Assembly: GCA_029216955.1 (NCBI GenBank)
Contig: JANAVB010002199.1
Span: forward strand, 13,270,417 to 13,334,416
DNA from: Iris pallida
Taxonomy: Eukaryota; Streptophyta; Magnoliopsida; Asparagales; Iridaceae
Direction of reading: 5' to 3'
Length of the DNA stretch: 64,000 nucleotides
Shown here: piece by piece, positions 1 to 8,359 of the stretch
Layout: every line of letters begins with the position of its first letter
Numbering within the stretch: position 1 is the first letter of the stretch
Program-made: the position numbers and the translations under genes
The notes under the pieces: generated by a model
Told to the model about the DNA's origin: nothing
The model's input: only the letters and a program-made list of their open reading frames with translations
Databases searched by the model: none

Positions 1-2172
1 GAACAAATATCCCTGCAGAATGTAGATAGCTCGGCCAACGGAACCCATACAGAAGAAGGCAACAGCTCTCTCAACGCAATGGGCAGTAATCTTTCCATAA
101 ACACGTGGCAGTCGTGACTCTTCATTCCCGTTAGCTTGCGTTCATTGAGATCAACGCATCCAGACAAATTCGACACATAGCCGTCGGGAAATCTTAAAGT
201 AGATATCCACTTGCAGATTATTAATCTATCTTCCTTGCTCAATGTGTATTGTGCAACCGGCTTAGTTAATTGTCCACCAGCTCCCCTTTGTATCAAGTTC
301 AGATGAGGATGCTTGCATATCTCGACAATGTCTTATCTTGCTTTTGGATCGTCCTTCGTCTTTCCTTTAATATCCATGACGGTATTGAAGACATTATCGA
401 ACACATTCTTTTCGATATGCATGACATCAAGATTATGCCTTATAAGATTATCTTTCCAATAAGGCAAGTCCCAGAAGATACTCCATTTGGTCCAGTTATG
501 GCTTTGCCGAACCCCTCGACACAATTGTTCGATGGATCTTCAATTACGGAGGGCAAGTCCTTTACATCATCCCAAATATCGTATCCCGACAATCTGGCTG
601 GCGGATGAGAAAATTCTTGTTTTCCAGCTCTGAACGCATCCGTGTTCTTTCTCCAAGGATGACTCGCGGGCAGAAATTGACGGTGACAGTCAAAGAAAGA
701 AGTTTTTCTTCCATGCTTAAGGCGGAACACCTTACTATTTTTCATGCATATCAGACAAGACATCCTGCCGTGAGTACTCCATCCTGACAGCATACCGTAT
801 GCTGGAAAATCATTTATTGTCCACATCAGTGAAGCTCTCATCTGAAAGTTTTGTTTCCTGAAAATATCGTAGGTCATGACGTCGATCTCCCACAACTGTT
901 TAAGCTCATCCACCAACAGCTGTAAATATATATATCGATGTTCTTCGTCAAATTTTTGGGATCCGATATGATAGCTGTCAAGAACATATAATGAGTCTTC
1001 ATACACATCCATGGTGGCAGATTATAAGAGATAAGAATGACCGACCAGCAGGAGTATTGAGATTCCGACTGCCCGAAAGGGACGAAGCTATAAGAACATA
1101 GCACCAGCCGTACATTTCTTGGCTCTACAGCAAAATCTGGATGACACAAGTCAAAATGTTTCCACGCCTCTCCGTCCGAAGGATGTTACAATTATCCATC
1201 GTCTTTTGTGCGTTCTTCGTTGTGCCACGTCATGTATTCAGTTGTATTCAGAGACATATACATCCTCTGCAAGCGCTTCGTGATCGATAAGTAATGCATA
1301 TACTTGTAAGGACGTCATTTTCTAGTTGACTTTTCTTTTCCTTTTACTGGCTTGTAACGATCTGCATTACAGAAGCTGCGACTTTCTATGTCCTCCTTCT
1401 TCTTGTAGTACAACATGCAACCGTTGCGAAAACAATCTATCTTATCGTACCTCAGTCCCAGTTTTTGGACCATTATCTTTGACTTGTAGAAGTTTTTTGG
1501 GAGCTCTTTTGATTCCTTCGGTAAGATCTCTCTCGCTAGTTGTGTAATCCGATCATAGCAAGCTTGTAGCAAGTTAAAATTAGACTTTATGCTCAACAAC
1601 CGCATCGTCACTGATAGTACGGAATGAGTATCACAACCAGGATGTAGAGGAGTATTTGTATACTGAAACATATCATAGAACTCCTTCGCCTCAGGATTAG
1701 GATCCTCCGAATCAAAATTAGGCCCTGCCGCATCGTACACCATATCTCGTGCAAGATTCTGCATGTCTCCATAATCAACAGAGCATCCTTCGTCTTCGAT
1801 GACAAAATCCGTTGCAGCATTATCATTAAGAGCATAAGTAGCAGCATTCGCAACCTGTCTTTCCGCATATAGTTCACCTTGCGATGACCACATGTCATAA
1901 TCGCGTACGAAACCCTTATGGGTCAAATGATCTCTGATAGTCATCACTTCTTCGTAACATCTATTGCGACAATTACGACATGGACACTTGATTTTGGTAC
2001 CGTCCATGTACTGATCTTTGCTCACGGCATACTTAAGAAACACTTCCACGCCTACCTGAAAATCGTCACTCACACCTATTCTGCTCTCGTGTTGTCGTTT
2101 GTACATCCATGTACGATCAAAGAAGTAACGATCCATCGCAGATTGGAGGTAAAAATTTGTATCATAAGACAC
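1..2172 (-). pseudogene. TNP2-type CACTA transposase, frameshifted, 3' end off window
   Basis: Reading leftwards from an ATG at 2172, the first about 90 residues match the transposase-associated domain: a Cys-rich patch (CPCRNCRNRC, about 1978-1992) and a HLTHKGF-like stretch. The middle (about 1310-330) matches the TNP2/transposase_21 domain, with YNLPPWMCMK, MWTINDFPAYGMLSGWSTHG and CHRQFLP motifs; 330-1 starts the DUF4218-like part (GMKSHDCHVFMERLLPIALR). The domains are spread over different frames: one open stretch covers 2172-1315, the next about 1149-920, then 1012-440, so at least two indels and several stops interrupt it. The enzyme would bind the element ends and catalyse excision. 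This copy cannot make a full-length protein. Confidence 0.88.
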
Positions 2173-2289
2173 AGAATTACTATGTATTCATGTACTCACC
2201 AATAACCGGATGTAACTGGAGTCCTTGGGCCTATCGTGCAGTAATTGGTGGATCCGCTGGTATAGGCTGGATGTACTTAGTATCGACCG

Positions 2290-2895
2290 TTTCAGATTAG
2301 TATCGGTCTATCGGTTTGGTATAGGACGTATCAGATTGGTATTGGCCTTAGCAAATTGGTATCGTCCTATCCGATATGTACATGTATCGGCCGTATAGCT
2401 AGGATTCATATTGGCCTTATCGATTTGGTATTGGTCATATCTGATAGGTATCGGCCGTGTCGAATTAGTATCGACTGTTTCGAATTAGTATCGTGGAAGG
2501 TTTAGTAACAACTGGATTGGATTTCTCTCTTCTCAAGCTAGAATACCATTACAAGAGAGTCACCAGATCGTGATTGGCCAGTTACAGTAACATACATGCT
2601 TCCTTTTCCATCAGGAAAAGCGAGATTGAAAAGGAAGCAAGTATGTTTTGTAACTGGCCAGCTACGCTCTCGTGACTCTCTTGCAATGGTAATCTAGCTC
2701 TAGAAGAGAGAAATCCAAGTACAGTTGTTACTAAACCTTCTACCATACTAATCTGATACTGCCGATATGCCGATACCTATCAGATATGGCCGATACCGAA
2801 TCGATAAGGCCAATACGAATCCTAGCTAAGACCAATACCAACCGATACGGCCTATACCAAACCGATAGACCGATACTAATCCGATAAGGTCAATA
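2290..2895. repeat. About 600-bp fold-back (long inverted repeat)
   Basis: The left arm (about 2290-2612) and right arm (about 2622-2895) are reverse complements at roughly 85-90% by eye around a centre near 2616. The inner arms pair CATGCTTCCTTTTC (left) with GAAAAGGAAGCAAG (right), and GGAAGGTTTAGTAACAACTG with its complement at 2723-2742. The outer arms consist of short degenerate units of the type TATCGGTCTATCGGTTTGGT. It lies just upstream of the transposase start. It could be part of the CACTA 5' region or a nested MITE/foldback element; no clear target duplication is visible. Confidence 0.8.
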
Positions 2896-2896
2896 C

Positions 2897-3068
2897 TTAT
2901 ACTAAATTCGGTTTCGGTTTTCGGTTTTGAATATACTAAATTCGGTTCGGTTTCGGTTTTCAATATACTAAATTTAATTATTCGGTTTTGGTTTTGAATA
3001 TACTAAATTCGGTTCGGTTTCGGTTTTCAATATACTAAATTTACTTATTCGGTTTCGGTTTCGGTCCA
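2897..3068. repeat. Tandem repeat with TTCGGTTTCGGTTT core
   Basis: About 2.5 copies of a unit near 65 bp, each containing AATATACTAAATTCGG or a close variant and a TTCGGTTCGGTTTCGGTTTT stretch. No coding potential is seen. It abuts the fold-back on the left and a (CT)n(TA)n microsatellite on the right. Confidence 0.75.
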
Positions 3069-3081
3069 AAGTTTATATACT

Positions 3082-3082
3082 C

Positions 3083-3169
<87 letters not shown>

Positions 3170-3176
3170 TACTCGA

Positions 3177-3221
<45 letters not shown>

Positions 3222-3301
3222 TGTGTTTGTGTGTATGTGTGTGTGTGTGCGACAAATATATATATGTGTGTGTGCCGAATATATATATGTGTGTGTGCCG
3301 A

Positions 3302-3370
<69 letters not shown>
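3082..3370. repeat. Compound microsatellite (CT)n, (TA)n, (TG)n
   Basis: Runs of CT (3083-3102), TA (3103-3166 and 3177-3188) and TG (about 3187-3250 and 3325-3370) follow one another, with CGAATATATATA linkers repeated three times. All long frames here translate to VCVCV or IYIYI strings and are not genes. Confidence 0.95.
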
Positions 3371-3856
3371 CCGACCCCCCGCGGCCAGACCCTAACCCCC
3401 TCCCCCCCCGCATCCCACCCCCAACCCCTCCACCACCCCCTTCCACCTTCACCCCCACGGCCAGCTACCCCCGCCCCCCCCGCAGCCCACCCCCAACCCC
3501 CCCGGGGCCAGCCTCCCCGCGTCCAGTCCACCCCAAACCCCCCTCCGTCGGCCAGCCCCCCCCGCAGCCCACCCCCAACCCCCCGGGGGCCAGCCTTCCC
3601 GCGGCCAGCCCCCCCAACCCCTACGGCCAGCCCCCCTCCCCCCCGCAGCCCACCCCCAATCCCCCCGGGGCCAGCCCCCATGCTGTCCGCCCCCTCCCAC
3701 CACCCCCACCCTACCACCGCCAGCACCCCCTACGGCGACCCCCACCACCGCCAGTACCCCCGCAGCGACCCCCACCCCCACCCCTCCTGCGGCCAGCACC
3801 CCCCGCTGCCCGTCCCCTCCCACCAACGCCGGCTCATCTCCGCCCCCATCGCCGCC
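3371..3856. repeat. C-rich minisatellite (G-rich on minus strand)
   Basis: About 485 bp of almost pure CCCC/CCACCCC sequence, built from imperfect units of roughly 40-55 bp that start GGCCAGCC and contain CGCAGCCCACCCCCAACC. The GC content is far above the rest of the window. Several overlapping frames are open for 100-260 codons simply because stops are rare in C-rich DNA; their Pro- or Gly-rich translations are not credible proteins. Confidence 0.9.
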
Positions 3857-3922
3857 CAAGAGAGAGAGAGAGAGTTACCTCGATCGTACGCGTCCAAGAG
3901 AGAGAGAGAGGGAAGAGAGAAA
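3857..3922. repeat. (AG)n microsatellite pair
   Basis: Two short AG runs (about 3859-3873 and 3896-3922) separated by CGATCGTACGCGTCC. They mark the right edge of the C-rich block. Confidence 0.85.
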
Positions 3923-3961
3923 AAATTGGGGGGAATAAAATTTTTCCCCCGTCGGTTCAAC

Positions 3962-4448
3962 TTAAGCTAGGCTTTTGACTTAGCGACGGACTAGCGACGG
4001 ATAAAATCCTTCGCTACTCCGCCGTAAAATATTGTATGGTCGACGAAATGTTCGTCGCTACTTAGTCGTTAATCTCACGCGATTTTTTTTAAATTTTTTC
4101 AACCACTTATTGACCACTTAGCGACGGACTGTATCTCCGTCGCTAATATCCCATCATCTGGTCGACGGATTATCCGTCGCTAAGTAGTCGTCAATTCCTC
4201 TGCCAACTAGTGACATTTTTCTGCGATTTTTTAACATTTTCCTGCCAATTAGTGACTACCGAGTGACTACTTGCCGACAGGTTTTTTTTCGTCGCTATTT
4301 TACCGACGGCTTGTCGACGGATAGGCGACAGATGTTCACCCTTAAAAAAATTGGTGCGCGATTACCCGGGAAGTCATCGCCAGGTTGTCAGTAGTCCGTC
4401 GCTACTGACGACGGATTTATTCCATCGCTAAAACGCCGTTGCCAATTT
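3962..4448. repeat. CACTA subterminal repeat array (GCGACGGA / TCCGTCGCTA)
   Basis: More than a dozen copies of a motif close to GCGACGGA or its complement TCCGTCGC occur in both orientations between the C-rich block and the terminus. In En/Spm-type elements, short motifs in the subterminal 200-500 bp bind the transposon's DNA-binding protein (TNPA type). The position fits that role; binding here is inference. Confidence 0.8.
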
Positions 4449-4449
4449 A

Positions 4450-4465
4450 CTGTATTTTGGTAGTG
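4450..4465 (-). repeat. CACTA terminal inverted repeat (5' terminus)
   Basis: Plus-strand CTGTATTTTGGTAGTG is the reverse complement of CACTACCAAAATACAG. Cut-and-paste CACTA elements start with CACTA and make 3-bp target duplications. The boundary fits because homology to Tat element E starts immediately to the right. Confidence 0.85.
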
Positions 4466-4693
4466 TTTTCAACCTATTATCTATATTTAAAAACCTTGAA
4501 TATAAAATGGGTAATGAGTCCACATCTAATTCCCCAGCGGAATACCCACCAGAAGTATCCTTACTACGTCAACATTACCTCTAGTTCTGATATTTCACAA
4601 ACTTTATTCATGAATTTCAAAAATCCAAAAGATTATTTATTGAATCATTCTTAAAAAGGCAGAATACAAGAGTTTCTCGGCTTAAAAGAGCAA

Positions 4694-5140
4694 TTACAAA
4701 CAAATGACTTAAGGGATACACAATTGATTGATGCTATCCCTCAGAGCCTTGATTTCAGCTTGAGATTTGACAGTGGCAAGATGACGTGCTTCTTCCTGCC
4801 GAGCAGCTTCATCCTTGAAAGGAATCAGTTTCATATGCTCCTCTTCCAACTTCACCAGCTAAGCCTTCAATTGGTCAGAAGTTGTGGCAGTCGTAGCAGC
4901 CTGAACCACATAATCTTTCTGCTCAGATGCAACTGTTCATAAGTCGGCCTAAAGTTGGGCAATCTCTTAGCGAAGCTGCACAATCTGATTGTACTTTTCA
5001 GTAATCTGGATGGCCAGCTTATTCTTTGAGGCAATACGAGCCCTACCTGCAGCATAAAACTGTTCATACTGATCAGCCAACTCACTGATCTCTTTAGCCA
5101 GCGCCTCCTTTCTCACATATAAAGTAGCTTTCTCTCTCCT
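4694..5140 (-). pseudogene. Remnant of antisense coiled-coil exon (element E)
   Basis: On the minus strand the frame reading VRKEALAKEISELADQYEQF and ending SINQLCIP then stop is a Glu/Lys/Gln-rich heptad-like stretch. It resembles the C-terminal coiled coil of the antisense genes in A and C, which end with a similar short hydrophobic tail. At least four in-frame stops interrupt it. A TATA box lies just upstream (5147-5156), so the promoter seems joined directly to the terminal exon, with the PMD part missing. Function unknown; not translatable as it stands. Confidence 0.6.
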
Positions 5141-5146
5141 CAAGTC

Positions 5147-5156
5147 CTATTTATAG
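5147..5156 (-). promoter_or_regulatory. TATA box of E antisense unit
   Basis: Plus CTATTTATAG reads CTATAAATAG on the minus strand, the same 10-mer found upstream of the antisense genes in A, D and F. It lies about 10 bp before the coiled-coil remnant. Confidence 0.6.
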
Positions 5157-5171
5157 GCACGAACGGGGAGT

Positions 5172-5239
5172 TATGCGCCCACATGGCCTATGCGCCCACA
5201 TGATCTATGCGCCTATATGGTCTATGCGCCTACGCAGAG
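5172..5239. repeat. 17-bp tandem repeat TATGCGCCCACATGRYC, four copies
   Basis: Four head-to-tail copies at 5172, 5189, 5206 and 5223, the last two diverged. More single copies follow at about 5403-5440 and in the LTR of E (5575-5720), where a unit of about 28 bp repeats. Each copy has a GCGC-type CpG core. Confidence 0.85.
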
Positions 5240-5510
5240 ACTCGGCCTTTTGTAGAATATGCTCCTACTATTTGCTGATGCAGACTATGCATATACATCA
5301 CATAAAGAGCGGACCTTTTCAAATTCCGTTCCTAAATGAGTCTATCGCTTCAAATTTCCAAGGAAGATCTCAACAGTCATATTTTCGATAGCCTGGCAAA
5401 CATCTATGCGCCCAAATGGGTCATACCCATCATGCGCCCATGAAGCTAGTGAAGATAGTTTTTTCTATGCTTCTTTCAAAGTATTTCGACACTCGTTCGA
5501 GTCTCAATAA

Positions 5511-5525
5511 CTTTGAAAGGGGTCT
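5511..5525 (+). promoter_or_regulatory. Polypurine tract of element E
   Basis: CTTTGAAAGGGGTCT stands directly before the LTR start TGTAG. The same signal precedes the 3' LTRs of A, C and D. It primes plus-strand DNA synthesis during reverse transcription. Confidence 0.8.
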
Positions 5526-6286
5526 TGTAGAAGTATGAAAAATACAAGACTATGTGCCCCACATGAAGAAGAATACTATACGCCCATATAACCAAAGGGG
5601 GGCTATGCGCCCACATAACCAAAGGGAGGCTATACGCCCACATGATCGAAGAGGGGCTATGCGCCCACATTATTTTTATACAGATCAAACATGCACCCAA
5701 GTGTGGGCGCATAAACTTACTCCCATGCTATGCGCCCAAGACAGCAGATCCCTACGACTCAGTCAACATCTACGATCAGTCATGCACCAAAGCACGCGTC
5801 CACGTCAGTCTCCACGAGCAATCGTGCACCAAAGCATGCGGCCACGTCAACTCCACCTTAACCCCACGATCTACCCACGATCATCCAGTGTCCATGCGCC
5901 TACACCCTATGCTCCCATAGTGAAATCAGTATATTTTCCACCTGTGAGCGCATAACAGTCGTTTCAGTACAAAACGACTATAAATAGAGGGCGTCCCCCT
6001 CTACAAAAATACACAGAACGGAGAGCATTTCAAGAGCCAAATTACTGCCCTTCTTGCGAGTGAGGCGAGAGTTAGCTATTTTCTTAGGTTTTCTCCCACT
6101 TTTATAAATCAGAGTGCCAACGGAGTAAAGGAGCAACAGCCGTTCGATCTCCATCATCCCATTCCCCAGAATTCTTTTTGTACTAGGGGATCCTCAGTGC
6201 TTGATCTCTCAGGCGTACTCGATTTGTGGTGCCTTGCGCCAATAAGAAAAGACAGCATTTCTTCTTCTTTTTTGTGTGTGTCCACA
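5526..6286 (+). repeat. 3' LTR of element E (761 bp)
   Basis: It starts TGTAGAAG after a polypurine tract and ends TCCACA, where sequence homologous to position 49893 of D's 3' LTR begins. A TATA box CTATAAATAG lies at 5978-5987. Only one LTR of E is in view, so the 3' boundary rests on the CA end and the junction with D. It is rich in ATGCGCCCACA repeats. Confidence 0.75.
5978..5987 (+). promoter_or_regulatory. TATA box in LTR of E
   Basis: CTATAAATAG followed by a pyrimidine-rich leader. It is the likely promoter of element E's genomic RNA. Confidence 0.65.
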
Positions 6287-7060
6287 GACGCCAGGGCACA
6301 AATCATCAAATGGCACTAGTTATCAGATGGCGCATGGAGTCAGTTGGTGTTGGACCTAGGTGGCGCTGGCCGCCTCGTAGCAAGCTTCCTCGAGAAGCTG
6401 AGACAGTTGTCATCATGACTGACAACACGTTAATCAAAGAAAATCCGTTCGAATCCCGAGTGCACGACGCTCGAGAAGATTGTGTCAGATTTGTCATAAT
6501 GACGGACAGCTGTCTCGCACCATTTGCATTTGGCGCGAGATAATCAATGAATACATAATCAAGCAGATAGCACTAAACAACAAATAGCGCCTGGCGCCAT
6601 TCAACAGTTGGCGCCATCGGATTAAATCATCCAGAAGAAGTTAGATGACGTGGCGTGCATGCCACTAATCTCGAAGAACGTGCACACGACACTGCCCACG
6701 ATGAAGCACATCTCTCTCATAGAATACCATGTGTCATATGCAGCTAATTTAACCGTTCGCACAAGTGGATGAATAGCGCGCCAAATGCGGTGTGCGCCAA
6801 TCAGGATAACTACTTAACTGTTATCTCTCTAAACTCTATAAATAGAGTTCCAAATCACTTCACAATCATCACTAATGATCATAATCTCCTGAGAACTTGC
6901 TGCAGCACTCTCCAAAGGCTTTATTCTTCGACATCGCATCGTCCAAGGGATAAAGTGATCGTTTACTGATCAGATTTTTACAGTTGTACTTCCCCAAAAA
7001 TTAAATTGTACTCTTGTACTCTTCTCAGTTTGTAATCAAACTTTTTGTTTTTTGTAAACG
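6287..7060 (+). repeat. 5' LTR of element D, first about 48 bp missing
   Basis: It aligns with the 3' LTR from 49893 to 50663 (for example CGCCAGGGCACAAATCATCA at 6289 and 49895). The end GTAAACG corresponds to GCAAACA in the 3' copy. The missing start lies beyond the inserted element E. A TATA box is at 6832-6849. Confidence 0.88.
6832..6849 (+). promoter_or_regulatory. Symmetric TATA box in 5' LTR of D
   Basis: AACTCTATAAATAGAGTT: a TATA box flanked by complementary arms AACTCTA and TAGAGTT. The same 18-mer is in the LTRs of A and C and in D's 3' LTR. Confidence 0.75.
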
Positions 7061-7062
7061 AA

Positions 7063-7179
7063 ATGACGACTCTGCTCGGGACAACTTTCTCCTCCGACAA
7101 AAAAGTGACAACTCAATGCGATGTTGCGTCGGTCGGCACGACGTAGAAGACTTTGGTCGTGAAAGTCAACCAAACTGCC
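7063..7179 (+). pseudogene. Leader ORF1 of D, first fragment (split by A)
   Basis: An ATG at 7063 opens a frame whose first residues (MTTLLGTTFSSD) match ORF1 of A (MATLLGTTFSSDEE). One in-frame stop occurs (at the bases following GGCACGACG). Element A interrupts it after 7179; the frame resumes at 23962 with YEAMI, exactly as in ORF1 of A. See the continuing fragment at 23957. Confidence 0.7.
7064..7081 (+). other. Primer binding site of D, decayed
   Basis: TGACGACTCTGCTCGGGA, three bases after the LTR, corresponds to TGGCGACTCTGCTGGGGA in A. A PBS normally starts TGG. The form is of the kind known in Tat/Ogre elements, but I have not identified the tRNA. Confidence 0.6.
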
Positions 7180-8088
7180 TGTTTGCAAAAACAAAAGTAT
7201 AGAATTTTATTGATACAAACTTTGTAAAAGATTATAATTTGAATTCTGGGAATGGTACAACTTTAGGAATCCAATCTAGATGACGATTGCTTTATCCCTT
7301 GGACGATGTGAACTCTGAAGACGATAGCCTCTAAAGTTGAAGACAACTCTGGAATTGAAGGCAAAAAGCCTCAGAAATTAAAGGCAAAAGCCTCGGAAGA
7401 ATGCAACAGCACTTGGGCAAGAACTCCTGGACTCTCTGAACTTTAAAGTCTGATCTCTCTATGATCTGATCTCTGATCCCCTTGAATGGAGACTTGAAAC
7501 TCTATTTATAGAGTTCTGAAAAATAACTAACTTTTAGTTATTCTGGACTGCACATGATAGATTGCGCAGCAATTAGATTGCACAACAGTAGACTGCGCAG
7601 GCAGTTGCTGGATCATGGGCCAACTGTCTTGGACACATGGCATCATTTGATTGAAATGCGCATGATCGTGCATAGACAGTTGCCACGTAATGAGCAATTG
7701 ATGGCATGAATGCCATATGTACTTCGTCAGTTGTGTTGATAAAACGCGCAACCTGAACTGCGCTGGCATTGGATTGTGCAGGCTTGGACTGCGCAGGAAT
7801 GGATTGCGCCAACATGGATTGCGCTGCCAGCTGTCCTCGAGCAACGTGCTGTACGATTAAACAAACAGTCGCCTCGTTCTCCACACTGTCAGCTGTCAGA
7901 AGATTTGATTTGTGTCAGATAATGATGACGATTTGCCACGTCAGACTGCGCGCTTGGTAATGTGCGCAATCTAGTCTGCACAATCTATATGCTGCACAAT
8001 CTGATGTCTGTGCAGTTTATTTGAAAGATTCATTTTTTGATCTTCATGACTTTGTTGATGTGTGCAACTTGATTTTTTAGGACCTACA
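7180..8088 (-). repeat. 3' LTR of element A (909 bp)
   Basis: Same length and ends as the copy at 23048-23956. Target duplication CTGCC adjoins. Contains the symmetric TATA motif at 7498-7515 and many GCGCA motifs. Confidence 0.95.
7498..7515 (-). promoter_or_regulatory. Symmetric TATA box in 3' LTR of A
   Basis: Reads AACTCTATAAATAGAGTT on the minus strand, as in D and C. Confidence 0.7.
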
Positions 8089-8103
8089 AGACCCCCTTCA
8101 AAG
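8089..8103 (-). promoter_or_regulatory. Polypurine tract of element A
   Basis: Minus strand CTTTGAAGGGGGTCT directly precedes the 3' LTR start TGTAGG. Confidence 0.88.
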
Positions 8104-8252
8104 TTTTCGAAAGTTGAACTTTATTCAAAATTTCGAAATACTTTGAATTTTGAAATTACAATCCATTGCGCATGAAATGAGCTGTCTGCACAATCTGAGG
8201 GATTAGCCCCATTTTTAGGCGCAATCTGAGGCGGCCGTTTCGTTTTCGAAAA

Positions 8253-8262
8253 CTATAAATAG
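8253..8262 (+). promoter_or_regulatory. TATA box of antisense PMD gene (A)
   Basis: CTATAAATAG lies 98 bp upstream of the ATG at 8360 and is followed by a pyrimidine-rich leader. The same arrangement is at 51933 in C and, reversed, at 49687 in D. Confidence 0.75.
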
Positions 8263-8359
8263 TTCTCTACTTCTCATTTCATTCTTTACTTTGCTTTCTT
8301 CGTGCACTTTGAGAGAAACTCCTTCGAGCTCTTTCTTTCTTTCTTCTCCAACGATCTCG

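Larger units (their letters stand above)
1..4465 (-). mobile_element. CACTA (En/Spm) DNA transposon, 5' part, truncated by window edge
   Basis: The element reads leftwards from its terminus at 4465, where the minus strand begins CACTACCAAAATACAG, the family hallmark. Inside lie subterminal GCGACGGA-type repeats (about 3965-4440), a repeat-rich 5' region and then a TNP2-type transposase reading to the left edge. The other end is off the window, so the 3-bp target duplication (TTT at 4466-4468 would be one copy) cannot be verified. It sits in the internal region of Tat element E, so it is younger than E. The class assignment is secure from transposase and terminus together; autonomy is unlikely because the transposase is broken. 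Confidence 0.9.
4466..6286 (+). mobile_element. Ty3/gypsy Tat-lineage element E, 3' end only
   Basis: This segment holds the last part of an LTR retrotransposon: a decayed antisense ORF (4694-5140), GCGCCC repeats, a polypurine tract (5511-5525) and an LTR (5526-6286). The gag-pol part lies left of the CACTA insertion, outside the window. The polypurine tract and layout match elements A, C and D, so E belongs to the same group in plus orientation. Its right end falls inside the 5' LTR of D, making it younger than D. Confidence 0.75.

Noticed and set aside
270..608. 112-codon plus-strand frame at the left edge
   Set aside because: Mirror of the CACTA transposase, whose motifs are on the minus strand.
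3126..3978. Long open frames with Val-Cys, Ile-Tyr, Pro-rich or Gly-rich translations on both strands
   Set aside because: They are produced by microsatellites and the C-rich minisatellite, overlap one another in several frames and resemble no protein.
5554..5955. 133-codon frame in the LTR of E
   Set aside because: It reads through the ATGCGCCCACA repeats of the LTR and has no counterpart in other elements.
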